Notes under the pieces: model-generated
The model's input: only the letters and a program-made list of their open reading frames with translations
Told to the model about the DNA's origin: nothing
The model's database searches: none
Shown here: piece after piece, positions 11,482 through 21,000 of the stretch
How positions within the stretch are numbered: position 1 is the stretch's first letter
How the letters are laid out: every line of letters starts with the position of its first letter
DNA from: JANQOH01 sp965201115
Lineage (GTDB): Bacteria > Pseudomonadota > Alphaproteobacteria > UBA7887
Length of the DNA stretch: 64,000 nucleotides
Direction of reading: 5' to 3'
NCBI GenBank assembly: GCA_965201115.1
Contig: OZ241745.1
Location: forward strand, 2,108,001 to 2,172,000
Made by a program: the position numbers and the translations under genes

Positions 11482-11736
11482 TCAGGTCTTCGCGGCCTCG
11501 TCGGCCTTGGTCTCGGCTTTCGCGGCCTCGGCGGGCTCGACGCGCGGCGTCTCGCGCGCGGCGGCGGCGCCGGCGGCCGCCGGCTCGCCCTCGGGCTCTT
11601 CGCCCTCCTTCAGACCGGCCTTGAAGCTTTTGACGCCCTTGGCGACATCGCCCATCACCCGCGGCAGCTTGCCCGCGCCGAACAGGATCAGGACGATGAC
11701 CAAAATCAAAACGATCTGCCAAATACCGATGCTCAT
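11482..11736 (-). CDS. tatA: Twin-arginine translocase subunit TatA
   Basis: An 84-residue protein starting MSIGIWQIVLILVIVLILFG, with the FGAGKLP hinge and an amphipathic helix (RVMGDVAKGVKSFKAGL). The tail is acidic. A GGAGGA ribosome binding site precedes the ATG at 11736. TatA oligomers form the export pore. It is first gene of the tat-serS run on the minus strand. Confidence 0.96.
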   Translation of the reverse strand: MSIGIWQIVLILVIVLILFGAGKLPRVMGDVAKGVKSFKAGLKEGEEPEGEPAAAGAAAARETPRVEPAEAAKAETKADEAAKT

Positions 11737-11825
11737 GGGTTCTCCTCCAACGCCGGCGGGGCTCGTCGAAACCGGCGGTCGCGTTCGGCCGGCGGCGGCC
11801 CCGCCCGCCGGTTGCGCCGCCCATT

Positions 11826-12875
11826 CTAACGGCCGCGGGCCGGAAATACAAACGCCAGCTCGCCGCCGACCGCGGCTCGCACCCGCGACCCGGCCGCGGG
11901 CGCGTCGGCCCACGGCGTCCACGCCCGCGCTTCGGCCCCGCCGTCGAGCGCCAGCACGCTGAGCGCGCCGGCGCCCAGGCCGCGCACCGCGCGCACAACC
12001 GCCGGCGCGCCCGCCTCGGCGCCGAGCCTCACGCCCTCGGGGCGGATCAGTATCTCGACCGGCGCGCCGTCGGGAATGCCGGGCGCGGCGACCGCGCCGA
12101 GCGGCGTGTCGGCGCGCCCGCCGCGCGCCACGCCGTCGAAACGCTGCGCCTCGCCCAAAAACGTCGCGCAAAGCGCATCGGCCGGCGCGCGGTAAAGCGT
12201 CTCGGGCGGCCCTTGCTGGCGTATCCGCCCGCCGTGCATGAAGGCAATGCGGTCCGCCGCCAGCATGGCCTCGCGCGGATCGTGCGTGACCATCAGCACC
12301 GGCGCGCCCGCCTCGCGCAATATGTCCAGCGCCGCATCGCGCACGCGGTCGCGCAAGGCGGGGTCCAGGCTCGAGAAGGGTTCGTCGAGCAGCATGGCGC
12401 GCGGCGCCGGCGCCAGCGCGCGGGCGAGCGCCGCGCGCTGCTGCTCGCCGCCCGACAGCATGTGCGGATAATCGCCGGCGCGCGCCGCGAGGCCGACGCG
12501 CTCGAGCGCCGCGCGCGCCGCGAGGCGGCGCGCCGCCGGCGCAAGCCGCCGCAAACCGAACGCCGCGTTGCGCGCCACGGTGAGATGCGGAAACAGCGCG
12601 AAATCCTGAAACATCATGCCGACCGACCGCGCCTCGGGCGGCAGCGCGCGCCCCGGCGCCGCGACCTCCCGCCCCCCGACGGCGATGCGCCCGCGCAGCA
12701 GGGTCTCCAGCCCCGCCGCCAGCCGCAGCACGGTCGATTTGCCGCAGCCCGACGGCCCGAGCAGCGCGACGACCTCGCCGGGCCCGACCGCCAGCGACAC
12801 GTTCTCCACCGCGCTCAGCTTGCCGTAACTGTGCCAAAGGCCCTCGATAACGAGCCCGGCGCCGGATGGAGTCAT
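11826..12875 (-). CDS. fbpC: Ferric iron ABC transporter, ATP-binding protein (FbpC-like)
   Basis: A 349-residue ATPase. Visible motifs are Walker A GPSGCGKST near residue 39, signature LSGGEQQRAALARAL, Walker B AMLLDEPFSSLD and the switch MVTHD. The C-terminal about 110 residues form a TOBE-type regulatory domain. It powers import through the permease encoded 4 bases upstream. The operon fbpA-fbpB-fbpC is on the minus strand. Assignment to iron rather than another oxyanion or polyamine rests on the linked binding protein. Confidence 0.9.
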   Translation of the reverse strand: MTPSGAGLVIEGLWHSYGKLSAVENVSLAVGPGEVVALLGPSGCGKSTVLRLAAGLETLLRGRIAVGGREVAAPGRALPPEARSVGMMFQDFALFPHLTVARNAAFGLRRLAPAARRLAARAALERVGLAARAGDYPHMLSGGEQQRAALARALAPAPRAMLLDEPFSSLDPALRDRVRDAALDILREAGAPVLMVTHDPREAMLAADRIAFMHGGRIRQQGPPETLYRAPADALCATFLGEAQRFDGVARGGRADTPLGAVAAPGIPDGAPVEILIRPEGVRLGAEAGAPAVVRAVRGLGAGALSVLALDGGAEARAWTPWADAPAAGSRVRAAVGGELAFVFPARGR

Positions 12876-12879
12876 GGCG

Positions 12880-14517
12880 TCATGGCGCGCCGCGCGCGAT
12901 GGCGCGGCTCAGCACGATGACCGGAAGCAGCCCCGCGGCGACGATGGCGAGCGCGGCCGGTGCCGCGTCGGCAAGCCGCTCGTCCGCCGCCAGCTCCCAG
13001 GCGCGCACCGCCAGCGTGTTCAGATCGAACGGGCGCAATATCATCGTCGCCGGAAGCTCCTTCATCGTATCCACGAACACCAGCAGCGCGGCCGTGAAAA
13101 GCCCGCCGCGCAGCAGCGGCAGATGCACGCGGCGCAAGACCCCGCCCGGCCCCGCGCCCAGCGCGCGCGCCGCGTCGTCCATATGCGTATCGACGCGCGC
13201 GAACGCCGAATCGACCGCGTTCATGGCGACCGCCAAAAAACGCACGAGATAGGCGAACACGAGCGCCGCGATCCCGCCGGTGAACAACAGGCCGGTGGAA
13301 ACGCCGAGCCACGCGCGCGCCAGCTCGTCGATCCGGTTGTCGAGCCACGCCAGCGGCAGAAGCACGCCCACCGCCATCGCCGACCCCGGCACGGCGTATC
13401 CCAGCCCGGCGATGCGCTTCGCGGCGCGCGCCGCCGGCCCGGCGCCGAGGCGGATCGCGTAGCCGATCGCCAGGGCGAGCGCCGTGGCGAGCACGGCGGC
13501 GATCGCCGCGAGCATGAGGCTCGTTCCCGCCAGCGCGGCAAAGGCGGAATCCGCTTGCGCGCGCCAGCGCTCCAGCGTCCACGCGGCCAGCTGCCCGGCG
13601 GGGATGAGAAAACCGAGCGCCAGCGGCGCCGCGCACGCCGCCGCCGCCAGCGCCGCGCGCGCGCCGCGAAGCCGGTATGCCGGCGGCCGCCCCGCGCGCC
13701 GGGCGTCGCGGCGATAGCGCGCGCCGCCGCGCGACAGCTGCTCCGCGCCGAGCACCGCGAACACCACGATCAGCAACACAGCCGACAGCTGCGCCGCCGC
13801 GGCAACGTCGCCCAGCGCGAACCACGTGCGATAGATGCCGACCGTGAAGGTATCGACGCCGTAATAGCCCACCGTCCCGAAATCGCTCAGCGCCTCCATG
13901 AGCGCCAGCGCCACGCCGCCGGCGAGCGCGGGGCGCGCGAGCGGCACGGCGACCGCGGCGAAACTCCGCCACGCGCCGACGCCCAGGGTGCGCCCGATCT
14001 CCAGCGCCCCGGCGGGCTGCGAAAGAAACGCCGTCCGCGCCAACAGATAAACGTAAGGATAGAGCACGAACGTCATCACCGCCGCCGCGCCGCCGAGCGA
14101 GCGGATCTCGGGAAACCGGTAGTCCCCGCGCCCCCAGCCGAACCACGCGCGCAGCGCCGATTGAACCGGCCCCGCATAGTCGAGCATGCCCGCATAGGCA
14201 TAGGCGCCCGCCCACGCCGGCAGCGCGAGCGGCAGCAGCAGCGCCCATTCCAGCACGCCGCGGCCCGGAAACCGGCACATGGCGCAAAGCCACGCCGTTC
14301 CCGCGCCGACGACGAAAACCCCCGCGCCGACGCCGAGAAGCAAACCCGCGGTGTTGGCGGCATAGCGCGCCAGCACCGTATCGACCAGGTGCGGCCATAT
14401 GCCGCCCGAAGGCACGAACAGATGCGCGAAGACCACGACGACCGGCGCGGCCGCGAGCATGGCCGCGAACGCCGGCGCGACGGCGAACGCCCCCGCGCGC
14501 GAGGGAATCAATCGCAT
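12880..14517 (-). CDS. fbpB: Ferric iron ABC transporter, permease (FbpB-like)
   Basis: A 545-residue permease made of two fused binding-protein-dependent permease domains, about 12 membrane spans in total. This is the typical length of FbpB/SfuB. The EAA loops, which contact the ATPase, are visible: 'EIGRTLGVGAWRSFAAVAVPLARPAL' in the first half and 'DDAARALGAGPGGVLRRVHLPLLRGGL' in the second. It sits between the binding protein and the ATPase and is very probably co-transcribed with them. Confidence 0.9.
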   Translation of the reverse strand: MRLIPSRAGAFAVAPAFAAMLAAAPVVVVFAHLFVPSGGIWPHLVDTVLARYAANTAGLLLGVGAGVFVVGAGTAWLCAMCRFPGRGVLEWALLLPLALPAWAGAYAYAGMLDYAGPVQSALRAWFGWGRGDYRFPEIRSLGGAAAVMTFVLYPYVYLLARTAFLSQPAGALEIGRTLGVGAWRSFAAVAVPLARPALAGGVALALMEALSDFGTVGYYGVDTFTVGIYRTWFALGDVAAAAQLSAVLLIVVFAVLGAEQLSRGGARYRRDARRAGRPPAYRLRGARAALAAAACAAPLALGFLIPAGQLAAWTLERWRAQADSAFAALAGTSLMLAAIAAVLATALALAIGYAIRLGAGPAARAAKRIAGLGYAVPGSAMAVGVLLPLAWLDNRIDELARAWLGVSTGLLFTGGIAALVFAYLVRFLAVAMNAVDSAFARVDTHMDDAARALGAGPGGVLRRVHLPLLRGGLFTAALLVFVDTMKELPATMILRPFDLNTLAVRAWELAADERLADAAPAALAIVAAGLLPVIVLSRAIARGAP

Positions 14518-14574
14518 CGTTGCGCCGGGCGCATGCCGGCGAGGGCGCCGGCGCTTCCGGGCGGGAAGCCCGGG

Positions 14575-15591
14575 TCAGCGCCAGCCGGCGCGATCTGCCA
14601 GTTCGATCGCCTCGCGGTTGCGCTCGCCCAGCACGGCAAGCGGCAGCGCGTCCATCCCGAACGCGCCCCAGCCCGCGACGATGGGAGAGAGCGCAACGCC
14701 GCCGCGCACCGGGATCTCGTGGTTGAGCGCGGCGAACGCCTCCTGCGCCCGCGGGCCGGCGAGCCATTCGAGCAGCGCGACCGCGTTGCCGCGGTTCGGC
14801 GCATGCGCGCACACGCCGGCGCCGGACACGTTAACGTGCGCGCCGCGGCCCTCCTGATTCGGGAAGAACGGCGCGACGGCCGCCGCGACCGCGCGGTCGT
14901 CCGGATCGTCCGACGCCGCCAGCGCGCCGTAATAATACGTGTTGGCGATGGCGATATCGCCTTCGCCCGCCGCGACGGCGCGGATTTGGTCGCGGTCGCC
15001 GCCTTTCGGCGAGCGCGCCAGGTTGGCCACCAGGCCGCGCGCCCACTCTTCCGCCGCTTGCGCGCCGAGCGCGGCGATCATCGACGCAATCAGCGACTGG
15101 TTATAGATGTTGCTCGAGGAGCGCACGAGTATCCGCCCCTCCCATTCGGGGTCCGCCAGCGCTTCGTAGGTTGAGAGCGCGCTTGCCGGAACGCGGTCCG
15201 GCGCATGGATCAGGATGCGCGCGCGCAGGCTCAGGCCGAACCAGTAGCCGCCGGGGTCGCGCCAGCGGGAAGGAACCGCCGCCTCCAGCGCCGCCGAGCG
15301 CACGGGCTGGAGCAGGCCCGCGAGCCGGGCGCGGTGCAGATTGCCCGCATCGACGGTGAGAAACAGATCGGCGGGGCTGTTGCGCCCCTCGGCGCGCAGC
15401 CGCTCGTGCAGCTGCCCGGCGCCGCCCGCGACGAGGCGGACCTCGACGCCCGTCTCGGCCGTGAACATGTCGAGCAGGGGCCGGATCAGCGCCTCCTTGC
15501 GCGCCGAATAGACGTTGACCCCTTCCGCCGCCGCGCCGCCCGCGGCCATCGCCGCCGCGCCGAGCGCCGCGCATATCGTCGCGAATCGCAT
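14575..15591 (-). CDS. fbpA: Ferric iron ABC transporter, periplasmic binding protein (FbpA-like)
   Basis: A 338-residue extracellular solute-binding protein with a Sec signal peptide (ATICAALGAAAMAAGGAAAE). The mature start 'GVNVYSARKEALIRPLLDMF' and the paired tyrosines in 'ANTYYYGALAASDDP' are hallmarks of ferric-binding FbpA/FutA proteins, where Tyr residues coordinate Fe(III). 'SSSNIYNQSLIASMI' supplies another typical ligand stretch. It leads the fbpABC operon, and a Fur-like site lies just upstream (15639-15664). Confidence 0.9.
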   Translation of the reverse strand: MRFATICAALGAAAMAAGGAAAEGVNVYSARKEALIRPLLDMFTAETGVEVRLVAGGAGQLHERLRAEGRNSPADLFLTVDAGNLHRARLAGLLQPVRSAALEAAVPSRWRDPGGYWFGLSLRARILIHAPDRVPASALSTYEALADPEWEGRILVRSSSNIYNQSLIASMIAALGAQAAEEWARGLVANLARSPKGGDRDQIRAVAAGEGDIAIANTYYYGALAASDDPDDRAVAAAVAPFFPNQEGRGAHVNVSGAGVCAHAPNRGNAVALLEWLAGPRAQEAFAALNHEIPVRGGVALSPIVAGWGAFGMDALPLAVLGERNREAIELADRAGWR

Positions 15592-15638
15592 CGCTGGTTC
15601 CTCCCGTCAACCGCCGCCCGCGCGGCCGCCCCAATCAT

Positions 15639-15664
15639 ACATGCAATTGCATGTCACTTGCAAC
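15639..15664 (-). promoter_or_regulatory. Putative iron-regulator operator upstream of fbpA
   Basis: 'ACATGCAATTGCATGT' (15639-15654) is a perfect 16-bp palindrome. It overlaps TTGCA-N7-TGCAA (15647-15663), a layout like the Fur/Mur boxes described in alphaproteobacteria. It lies 48-73 bases upstream of the fbpA start, in an AT-richer patch (ending in ATAAAA) that is unusual for this genome. Iron-dependent repression is inferred. Confidence 0.5.
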
Positions 15665-15668
15665 ATAA

Positions 15669-15830
15669 AACCCCGCCGAAGGCGGGGCCCGGGACCGCGG
15701 GCATCCTGCCCGCACGTTGGCGCAAGGCGCGATGTTGCCGACGAGGGCGCGATCGTTGCGCTCCGCCCGCCGGCGTTCGCGGTTATCGAGACATGCGGGC
15801 GAGACGCCCGCGAACGCGCTTGCGGCGCGG
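15669..15830. repeat. GC-rich hairpin repeat
   Basis: 'ACCCCGCCGAAGGCGGGGCC' followed by the GCGGGC/GCCCGC hairpin. A linker resembling that of 4106-4190 follows (CGCAAGGCGCGATGTTGCCG), then a 'ACATGCGGGCGAGACGCCCG' arm. The similarity to 4050-4200 shows that the duplicated segment upstream of the RiPP loci includes this repeat. Confidence 0.8.
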
Positions 15831-15854
15831 ACAATTTAGAAGCGAATTGCACCA

Positions 15855-15978
15855 ATCCGCCGCCGCGAAATTTTTTCCGGTTTGCGTGCGTACGGAGCTT
15901 GACTCCAGCCCCCCCCCCCCCCGTGGCAGTGTTGCCCTACCCCCGTAACAGGGCAACCCCATCGCGGGAGACAATACC
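15855..15978 (+). promoter_or_regulatory. Shared leader of RiPP locus 2: C14 tract and hairpin
   Basis: Nearly identical to 4255-4375. TTGACT is at 15899-15904, a run of 14 C at 15909-15922, and the inverted repeat GTTGCCCT/AGGGCAAC at 15931-15938 and 15950-15957. The GGGAG ribosome binding site and start spacing match locus 1. One difference is that GGCAACGTTGCC in locus 1 is GGCAGTGTTGCC here, so only the AGGGCAAC hairpin is conserved in both. Confidence 0.6.
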
Positions 15979-16371
15979 ATGAAACCGCACGAATTCCACA
16001 AGCCGCAAGAGCGGGAACGACAAAAACCGCTCGAATTCGCGCGCGGAATCCTCCGCGCCGGCGCGCGGCTCGCCATCGACCCGCAACTCCGCCGGCGCCT
16101 CGAAGCCGACCCGCGTGCGGCGCTTACGGGAATGGGGACCCCCGTTCCCGAAAACGTCGAGTTTCGCGTCGTCTCGAACACCGATGACACCACCTGGATC
16201 GCCTTCCCTCCCGACCCCAACGCCGAACTGTCCGACGACATGCTCGCGGCGGTGTCGGGCGGCGCCGCGAGCTCCGCCAGCAGCGTCGGCACCGTCGGCT
16301 GCGCAAGCACCGTACCTTCGTGCTGGGGCACCGCCAGCAGCGCCGGAAGCCTCGGCTCGGTCGCCAACTAG
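15979..16371 (+). CDS. RiPP precursor, NHLP-type leader, class A, locus 2
   Basis: A 130-residue precursor, the counterpart of the gene at 4376. The leader shows 'AIDPQLRRRLEADPRAAL', 'VPENVEFRVVSNTDDT' and 'PPDPNAELSDDMLAAVSGG'. The core starts AASSASSVGTVGCASTVPSC and continues WGTASSAGSLGSVAN, with two Cys and one Trp. It differs from its locus 1 partner mainly in the middle of the core (TVPSCWG versus VLSCWG). It leads a four-gene run of precursors. The maturation chemistry is unknown from this window. Confidence 0.85.
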   Translation: MKPHEFHKPQERERQKPLEFARGILRAGARLAIDPQLRRRLEADPRAALTGMGTPVPENVEFRVVSNTDDTTWIAFPPDPNAELSDDMLAAVSGGAASSASSVGTVGCASTVPSCWGTASSAGSLGSVAN

Positions 16372-16385
16372 CCGGAGGAAAAACC

Positions 16386-16763
16386 ATGAACCCGAACGAA
16401 TCGACTCCCGAAAACCGCGCGGCCGCCGCCGGGATCCTGCGCCTCGGCGCCCGGCTCGCCGCCGACCCGGAACTCCGCCGGCGCCTCGAAGCCGACCCGC
16501 GCGCGGCGCTCGTCGAAATGGGAGCGCCCGCTCCTGAAAACGTCGAGTTCCGCGTCGTCTCGAACACCGGCGACACCATGTGGTTCGCCTTCCCCCCCGA
16601 CCCCAACGCCGATCTGTCCGACCACATGCTCGAACCCGTGTCGGGCGGGCGGGCAAGCACCGCCAGCACCGTCGGATCCAACAGCACCGCAAGCAGCTTC
16701 CCTTCGTGCGTCTCCAGCGTCGGCAGCGCCTCGACCCTCGGCTCGGCCGCCAGCCGGGACTAA
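16386..16763 (+). CDS. RiPP precursor, NHLP-type leader, class A', locus 2
   Basis: A 125-residue precursor with no direct counterpart in locus 1. It starts at the ATG after GCCGGAGGAAAAACC, a strong ribosome binding site. The leader is class A (AADPELRRRLEADPRAALVE, APENVEFRVVSNTGDTMWF) and ends at PVSGG. The core starts RASTASTVGSNSTASSFPSC and has only one Cys, followed by VSSVGSASTLGSAASRD. The FPSCVSS stretch resembles class C cores, so this core may be a mosaic between classes. Confidence 0.82.
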   Translation: MNPNESTPENRAAAAGILRLGARLAADPELRRRLEADPRAALVEMGAPAPENVEFRVVSNTGDTMWFAFPPDPNADLSDHMLEPVSGGRASTASTVGSNSTASSFPSCVSSVGSASTLGSAASRD

Positions 16764-16778
16764 AGGAAAGGAAAAACC

Positions 16779-17177
16779 ATGCAATTCCCCGATACCCCCC
16801 AGGCCGCGCCCGGCCTCGAGAGCGCTCCCGAGTGGCGGGCCTGGCAAAACGCCGCGCAGCGCTACCGCGACGACGCGTCGTGGCGCACGCGCATCGACGC
16901 CGGCGACAACCGCGCGATCTCCGGCCTCATGGTCGATGTCGGCCTCACGCCCGCACCCGGCGCCCGCGTCAGCGTGCGCGCCAACGACGACGAGACGTTC
17001 CACTTCATCCTGCCGCCGGACCCGAACATCGAACTGGAAGACGAATCGCTCGGCGTCGTCGCCGGCGGCGCGAACGCCAGCACGATGGGCAGCGTCGGCA
17101 GCGCCGGCACCATCGGCTGCTCCACCGCGCCTTCCACCCTGGGCACGCTGGGCAGCGCCAGCTCCGCCGCGCCCTGA
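16779..17177 (+). CDS. RiPP precursor, NHLP-type leader, class B, locus 2
   Basis: A 132-residue precursor, the counterpart of 4785-5183. The leader differs at few positions (MQFPDTPQAAPGLESAPEW). The core starts ANASTMGSVGSAGTIGCSTA and continues PSTLGTLGSASSAAP. It has one Cys where the locus 1 copy has two (SAGCVSS became TLGSASS). The x-Gly-Ser/Thr rhythm is kept. It lies 15 bases after the previous precursor. Confidence 0.83.
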   Translation: MQFPDTPQAAPGLESAPEWRAWQNAAQRYRDDASWRTRIDAGDNRAISGLMVDVGLTPAPGARVSVRANDDETFHFILPPDPNIELEDESLGVVAGGANASTMGSVGSAGTIGCSTAPSTLGTLGSASSAAP

Positions 17178-17219
17178 CGAACACGGCGCGCGGCGCCTGC
17201 ATCAAGGGAGTACCGCACA

Positions 17220-17621
17220 ATGACCCGCAATGACTTGAACATCGACGGCGAACGGCTCCGCGTCCGCGCGGAGCGGCTCGACGCGCTGGCCGTTCGCTAC
17301 CGCGGCGACGAGCGCCTGCGCCAACGGCTCGAAGCCGGCGACGCCCGCGCCGAGGTCTCGATTCCGGGGCTGGAGGCGCTGCCGCCGGAAGCCGAGGTCC
17401 GCGTCGTCGCCGATACCGACGAGATCGTCCACTTCGTCATGCCGCCCGACCCCAACGCCGCGCTCGACGACGTCGACCTCGTCGGCGTCAGCGGCGGCAA
17501 CTCCGTGAGCAGCGCCGGGACGTTGAGCACCGCCGGCTCGTTCCCCTCGTGCGTCAGCTCCGGAAGCACCGTGAGCTCCGGCGGCTGCGCCGACATCGGC
17601 CTCGCCAACGACATTAACTGA
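17220..17621 (+). CDS. RiPP precursor, NHLP-type leader, class C, locus 2
   Basis: A 133-residue precursor, the counterpart of 5224-5616, with the same AAGGGAG site upstream. The leader (RLDALAVRYRGDERLRQRLE to GVSGG) is nearly identical. The core starts NSVSSAGTLSTAGSFPSCVS and ends CADIGLANDIN, with two Cys in the same places as in locus 1 and a three-residue longer tail. It is the last precursor; after it come only repeats and the convergent helicase gene. Confidence 0.83.
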   Translation: MTRNDLNIDGERLRVRAERLDALAVRYRGDERLRQRLEAGDARAEVSIPGLEALPPEAEVRVVADTDEIVHFVMPPDPNAALDDVDLVGVSGGNSVSSAGTLSTAGSFPSCVSSGSTVSSGGCADIGLANDIN

Positions 17622-17689
17622 AGGAGAGGGGCGCCCGCCGGGCTTCCCCGCTGGCGTTCGTTGCGGTTGCAACGCGGGGCGGGGTCGCG

Positions 17690-18090
17690 CTTCCCCCGGA
17701 AATCGCGCCGAAGGCGCGGACTTCCCGGGTGCGCGGGCGTCCCCGCCCGCACGTTTCCGCGCGGGGCGGCGTTGGCGGGGTGGAGCGGTCGCAACGCCCG
17801 TCCCGCCGGCGGGCGCGGCGATCGAGACATGCGGGCGAGACGCCCGCGCACCCGGGAAGCTCGCCCCCGCGGCGCGGAGCCCGGCGGAGCCCCGCAAATT
17901 CCCGCAACGCCCGTCCCGCCGGCGTTCGCGGCGATCGAGACATGCGGGCGAGACGCCCGCGCACCCGGGAAGTTCGCACCCGCGGCGCGCAGCCCGGCGG
18001 AGCCCCGCAAATTCCCGCAACGCCCCGCCCGCTCGCCGCCGCGCCGCGCGGAAACGCGCGGGCGGGGACGCCCCCGCGCCCAGGCGGTCC
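17690..18090. repeat. Array of GC-rich repeats downstream of RiPP locus 2
   Basis: Several arms of the dispersed family occur in both directions. 'GCGGGCGAGACGCCCGCG' occurs at about 17832 and 17946, and 'GCGGAGCCCCGCAAATTCCC' occurs twice (17885 and 17999), marking a direct duplication of about 114 bases. No gene is supported in 17622-18094. Confidence 0.75.
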
Positions 18091-18094
18091 GCGC

Positions 18095-21000
18095 CTACGC
18101 GATCGGCGCGAGCAGCGCGTCGATGTCTTCGTCGGTCAACGCCAGCGTCGCCTTGCCGCCGCCTTCGAACAGCGCGTCGGCGACCGCCTGCTTGCGCGCC
18201 TGCAATTCGCGAATCGAGGCTTCCACCGAGCGCTCGGCGATCAGACGGCGCACGAACACGGGCTTGTCCTGGCCGATGCGGTGCGCGCGGTCCATCGCCT
18301 GGCGCTCGACCGCGGGGTTCCACCACGGATCGTAGAGAATCACCGTATCCGCGGCGGTGAGGTTGAGGCCGACGCCCCCCGCCTTCAGGCTGATCAGGAA
18401 CAGCGGCGCGGAGCCGTTTTGGAACTTCGCGATTTCGTCGTCGCGTTCCGCCGTGGCGCCGTGCAGCATGGCGTAGTCCCAGCCGCGCTCGCGCACATCG
18501 GCCTCGATCAGGCGCAGCATTTCCACGAACTGCGAAAACACCAGAACCTTGCGCCCCTCCGCCATCAGCTCGTCGAGCAACTCGCCGAGCCTTGCGCGCT
18601 TTGCGCTGCCCTTCGTCCTCCGCGCGGCGGTCAGTTTCACGAGGCGCGGATCGCAGCAGACCTGGCGCAGTTTCAGCAGCGCGTCGAGTATCGTAATGCG
18701 CGCGCGGCCAATGCCCCGCGAGCGGATGGCCTCGCGCACGCGCCGGTCCATTGAGGCGCGGATGGCTTCGTAAAGCGCGCGCTGGTCGGCGGAGAGCGGA
18801 ACGATCTCGTCGATCTCCGTCCGGGGCGGCAAATCGGCGGCCACCTCGTCCTTGGTGCGGCGCAGCATGAACGGCTTGAGGCGCGCCGCGAGCAGGCGCC
18901 GCTTCGTCTCGTCGCCGCGCTTCTCGATGGGCGTGCGGAAGGTCCGGGTAAAATTGCGGCGGTTGCCCAAAAAGCCCGGTATCGACCAGTCGAAAAGCGA
19001 CCAGAGCTCGAGCAGGTTGTTTTCCATCGGCGTGCCGGTCAGGGCCACCCGATGGCGCGCGCGGATGTCGCGGATGCGCTTCGCCACGGCGGAGGCGGGG
19101 TTTTTCGCCGCCTGCGCCTCGTCGAGCAGGGCGAGGTCGTATTCATGGGCGCACAGCGCCTCGCTGTCGCGGCGGATCAGCGGATAGGTCGTGATGACAA
19201 GGTGATGGTTCGGGATTTCCGCGAACCGGCTCTTGCGGTCGGGCCCGCGCAGCGGCAGGACGGACAAATCGGGCGCGAAACGCGCGGCTTCGCGCTGCCA
19301 ATTGCCGAGCAGGCTCGTCGGCGCGACCAGTATGCTGGGGCGGTCGGATTTTTCCTCGATGTGGCGGCGCAACAGAAGCGCCAGCGCCTGCACGGTCTTG
19401 CCGAGGCCCATGTCGTCGGCGAGCACGCCGCCGAAACCGCTTTCGAACAACGCGCGCAGCCAGCCGTAGCCCGTGCGCTGATAGGGCCGGAGCTCGCCGC
19501 GCAGGGCGGCGGGCGGCGCGGCCTCGGGCGCGGCGGCCAGCGCGCGCAGCCGCCGCCCCAGCGCGAGTATCTCCTCCCCTCCTTCCCAGGGAACGCCGCA
19601 GCCCTCGAGCGCCTCCGCAAGCGCGGCCGCCCGGGCCGAATCGGCCTCGTGAAAGCCCGCGAGACCGTGGGTCTCGAGAAACGCGGTCACGAACGGCGCC
19701 AGCGCCTCGCCCGTTATCGGCACGCGCGTACCGTCGGCGAGCGCGGGATAGAACATCGTTTCCGCCAAAAACTCCTCGACGGCGAATTTTTCCCCCAGTT
19801 CGCCCGCCGCGTCGAGCGGGAGGCGCTCGAGAATCGAGGCGACGAGCGCCGTGGCGTCGAGCTCGCGATCCCCGGCCCGCAGGTTCAGGGAGACGGAAAA
19901 CCAGTCGATGCCGGACTTCTCGACGCCGGCGTGAAACGACACCGGGCCGTCGTAGAGGCGGAACGGCCAACTGTCTTCCACGTTAACCGTCCAGCCCTCG
20001 CCACGGAGCGCGGGGACGGCCTCGTGCGCGAAATCGATCGCCGCGGCGTCGGGGTCGGGAGCGCCCGGCTCTATCGGCGAAAACACAATGTCGGCTGCGC
20101 GCGCCTGCCGCGGCGCGCCGCCGCGAAACGCGGCCGCCGGCTCGCCGCCGTGAACGGCGGCGTGGTCGTCGAGCAGCGAGGCCAGCCGGCGCTCGGCATC
20201 GCGGTCGCGCTCGATGACGGTCGCGCGGCCGTCCCTGAAAATCCGTATGTCGCCGCCTTTGCCGGGCCGCCGCGTCTCGGGCGCGCCTTCGTAGGAAACC
20301 GCGAGCCGCGCGCAAGGCCAAACGAGCGGCGCGCCGCCGTCGGAAGAGAAACGCCGGGACTGCGGATTGAGGTTCGGCTCGAATTGCGCCCCGTAGAGCG
20401 TCAGGACGGCGCGCGGCGCGGCGCCGGTTATGCGCTCGAACGCCAGCGAACGCGGGGCCGGAAGGCGCGCGCCGCCCGCCCGGCCCAGTACCGCCGCCAC
20501 TTTCGCGACGGCCGCGGGCGGAACTTCGGGGGCCCCGGCAAGCGCGCTCGCCAGCCGGTCGGGCACGCCGGTTTCCGCCGGCCCCATGGCGCCGCTCTCC
20601 GGGTCGATATAGACCGGAGATGGAAACGGCAGGACGGGGAAAGGGCGGTCATCGGAGTCGAACGCGCGCAGGCGCTGGCCGCCCGTTTCCGTCGCCTCCC
20701 ATTCGAGACGCAGGCGCTTCGGGCCGCCCCAGCGGATCTCGGCGCCCCTGGCGTCGAGCGCCCGCGCCCGCCCGGTGGCGGCGGTTTCGCGCAACAGCGC
20801 CCGCAGCTCCGCGCCCTCGGGCCACACATACCGGCGCGGGGAGACCGAAACGGAGTAGTGGGCAAGTTTCGCGAGAATGCCGATGTCGGCGGCGGCGAGA
20901 AAAGCCGCGGTCGGCTGCGCGGCGAAATGCCTGTATTCCTTTGTGTTGACGCCGAGCTCTCCGTCCTTTTTAACATAAACCCGCGTGGGCATGATTTCCG

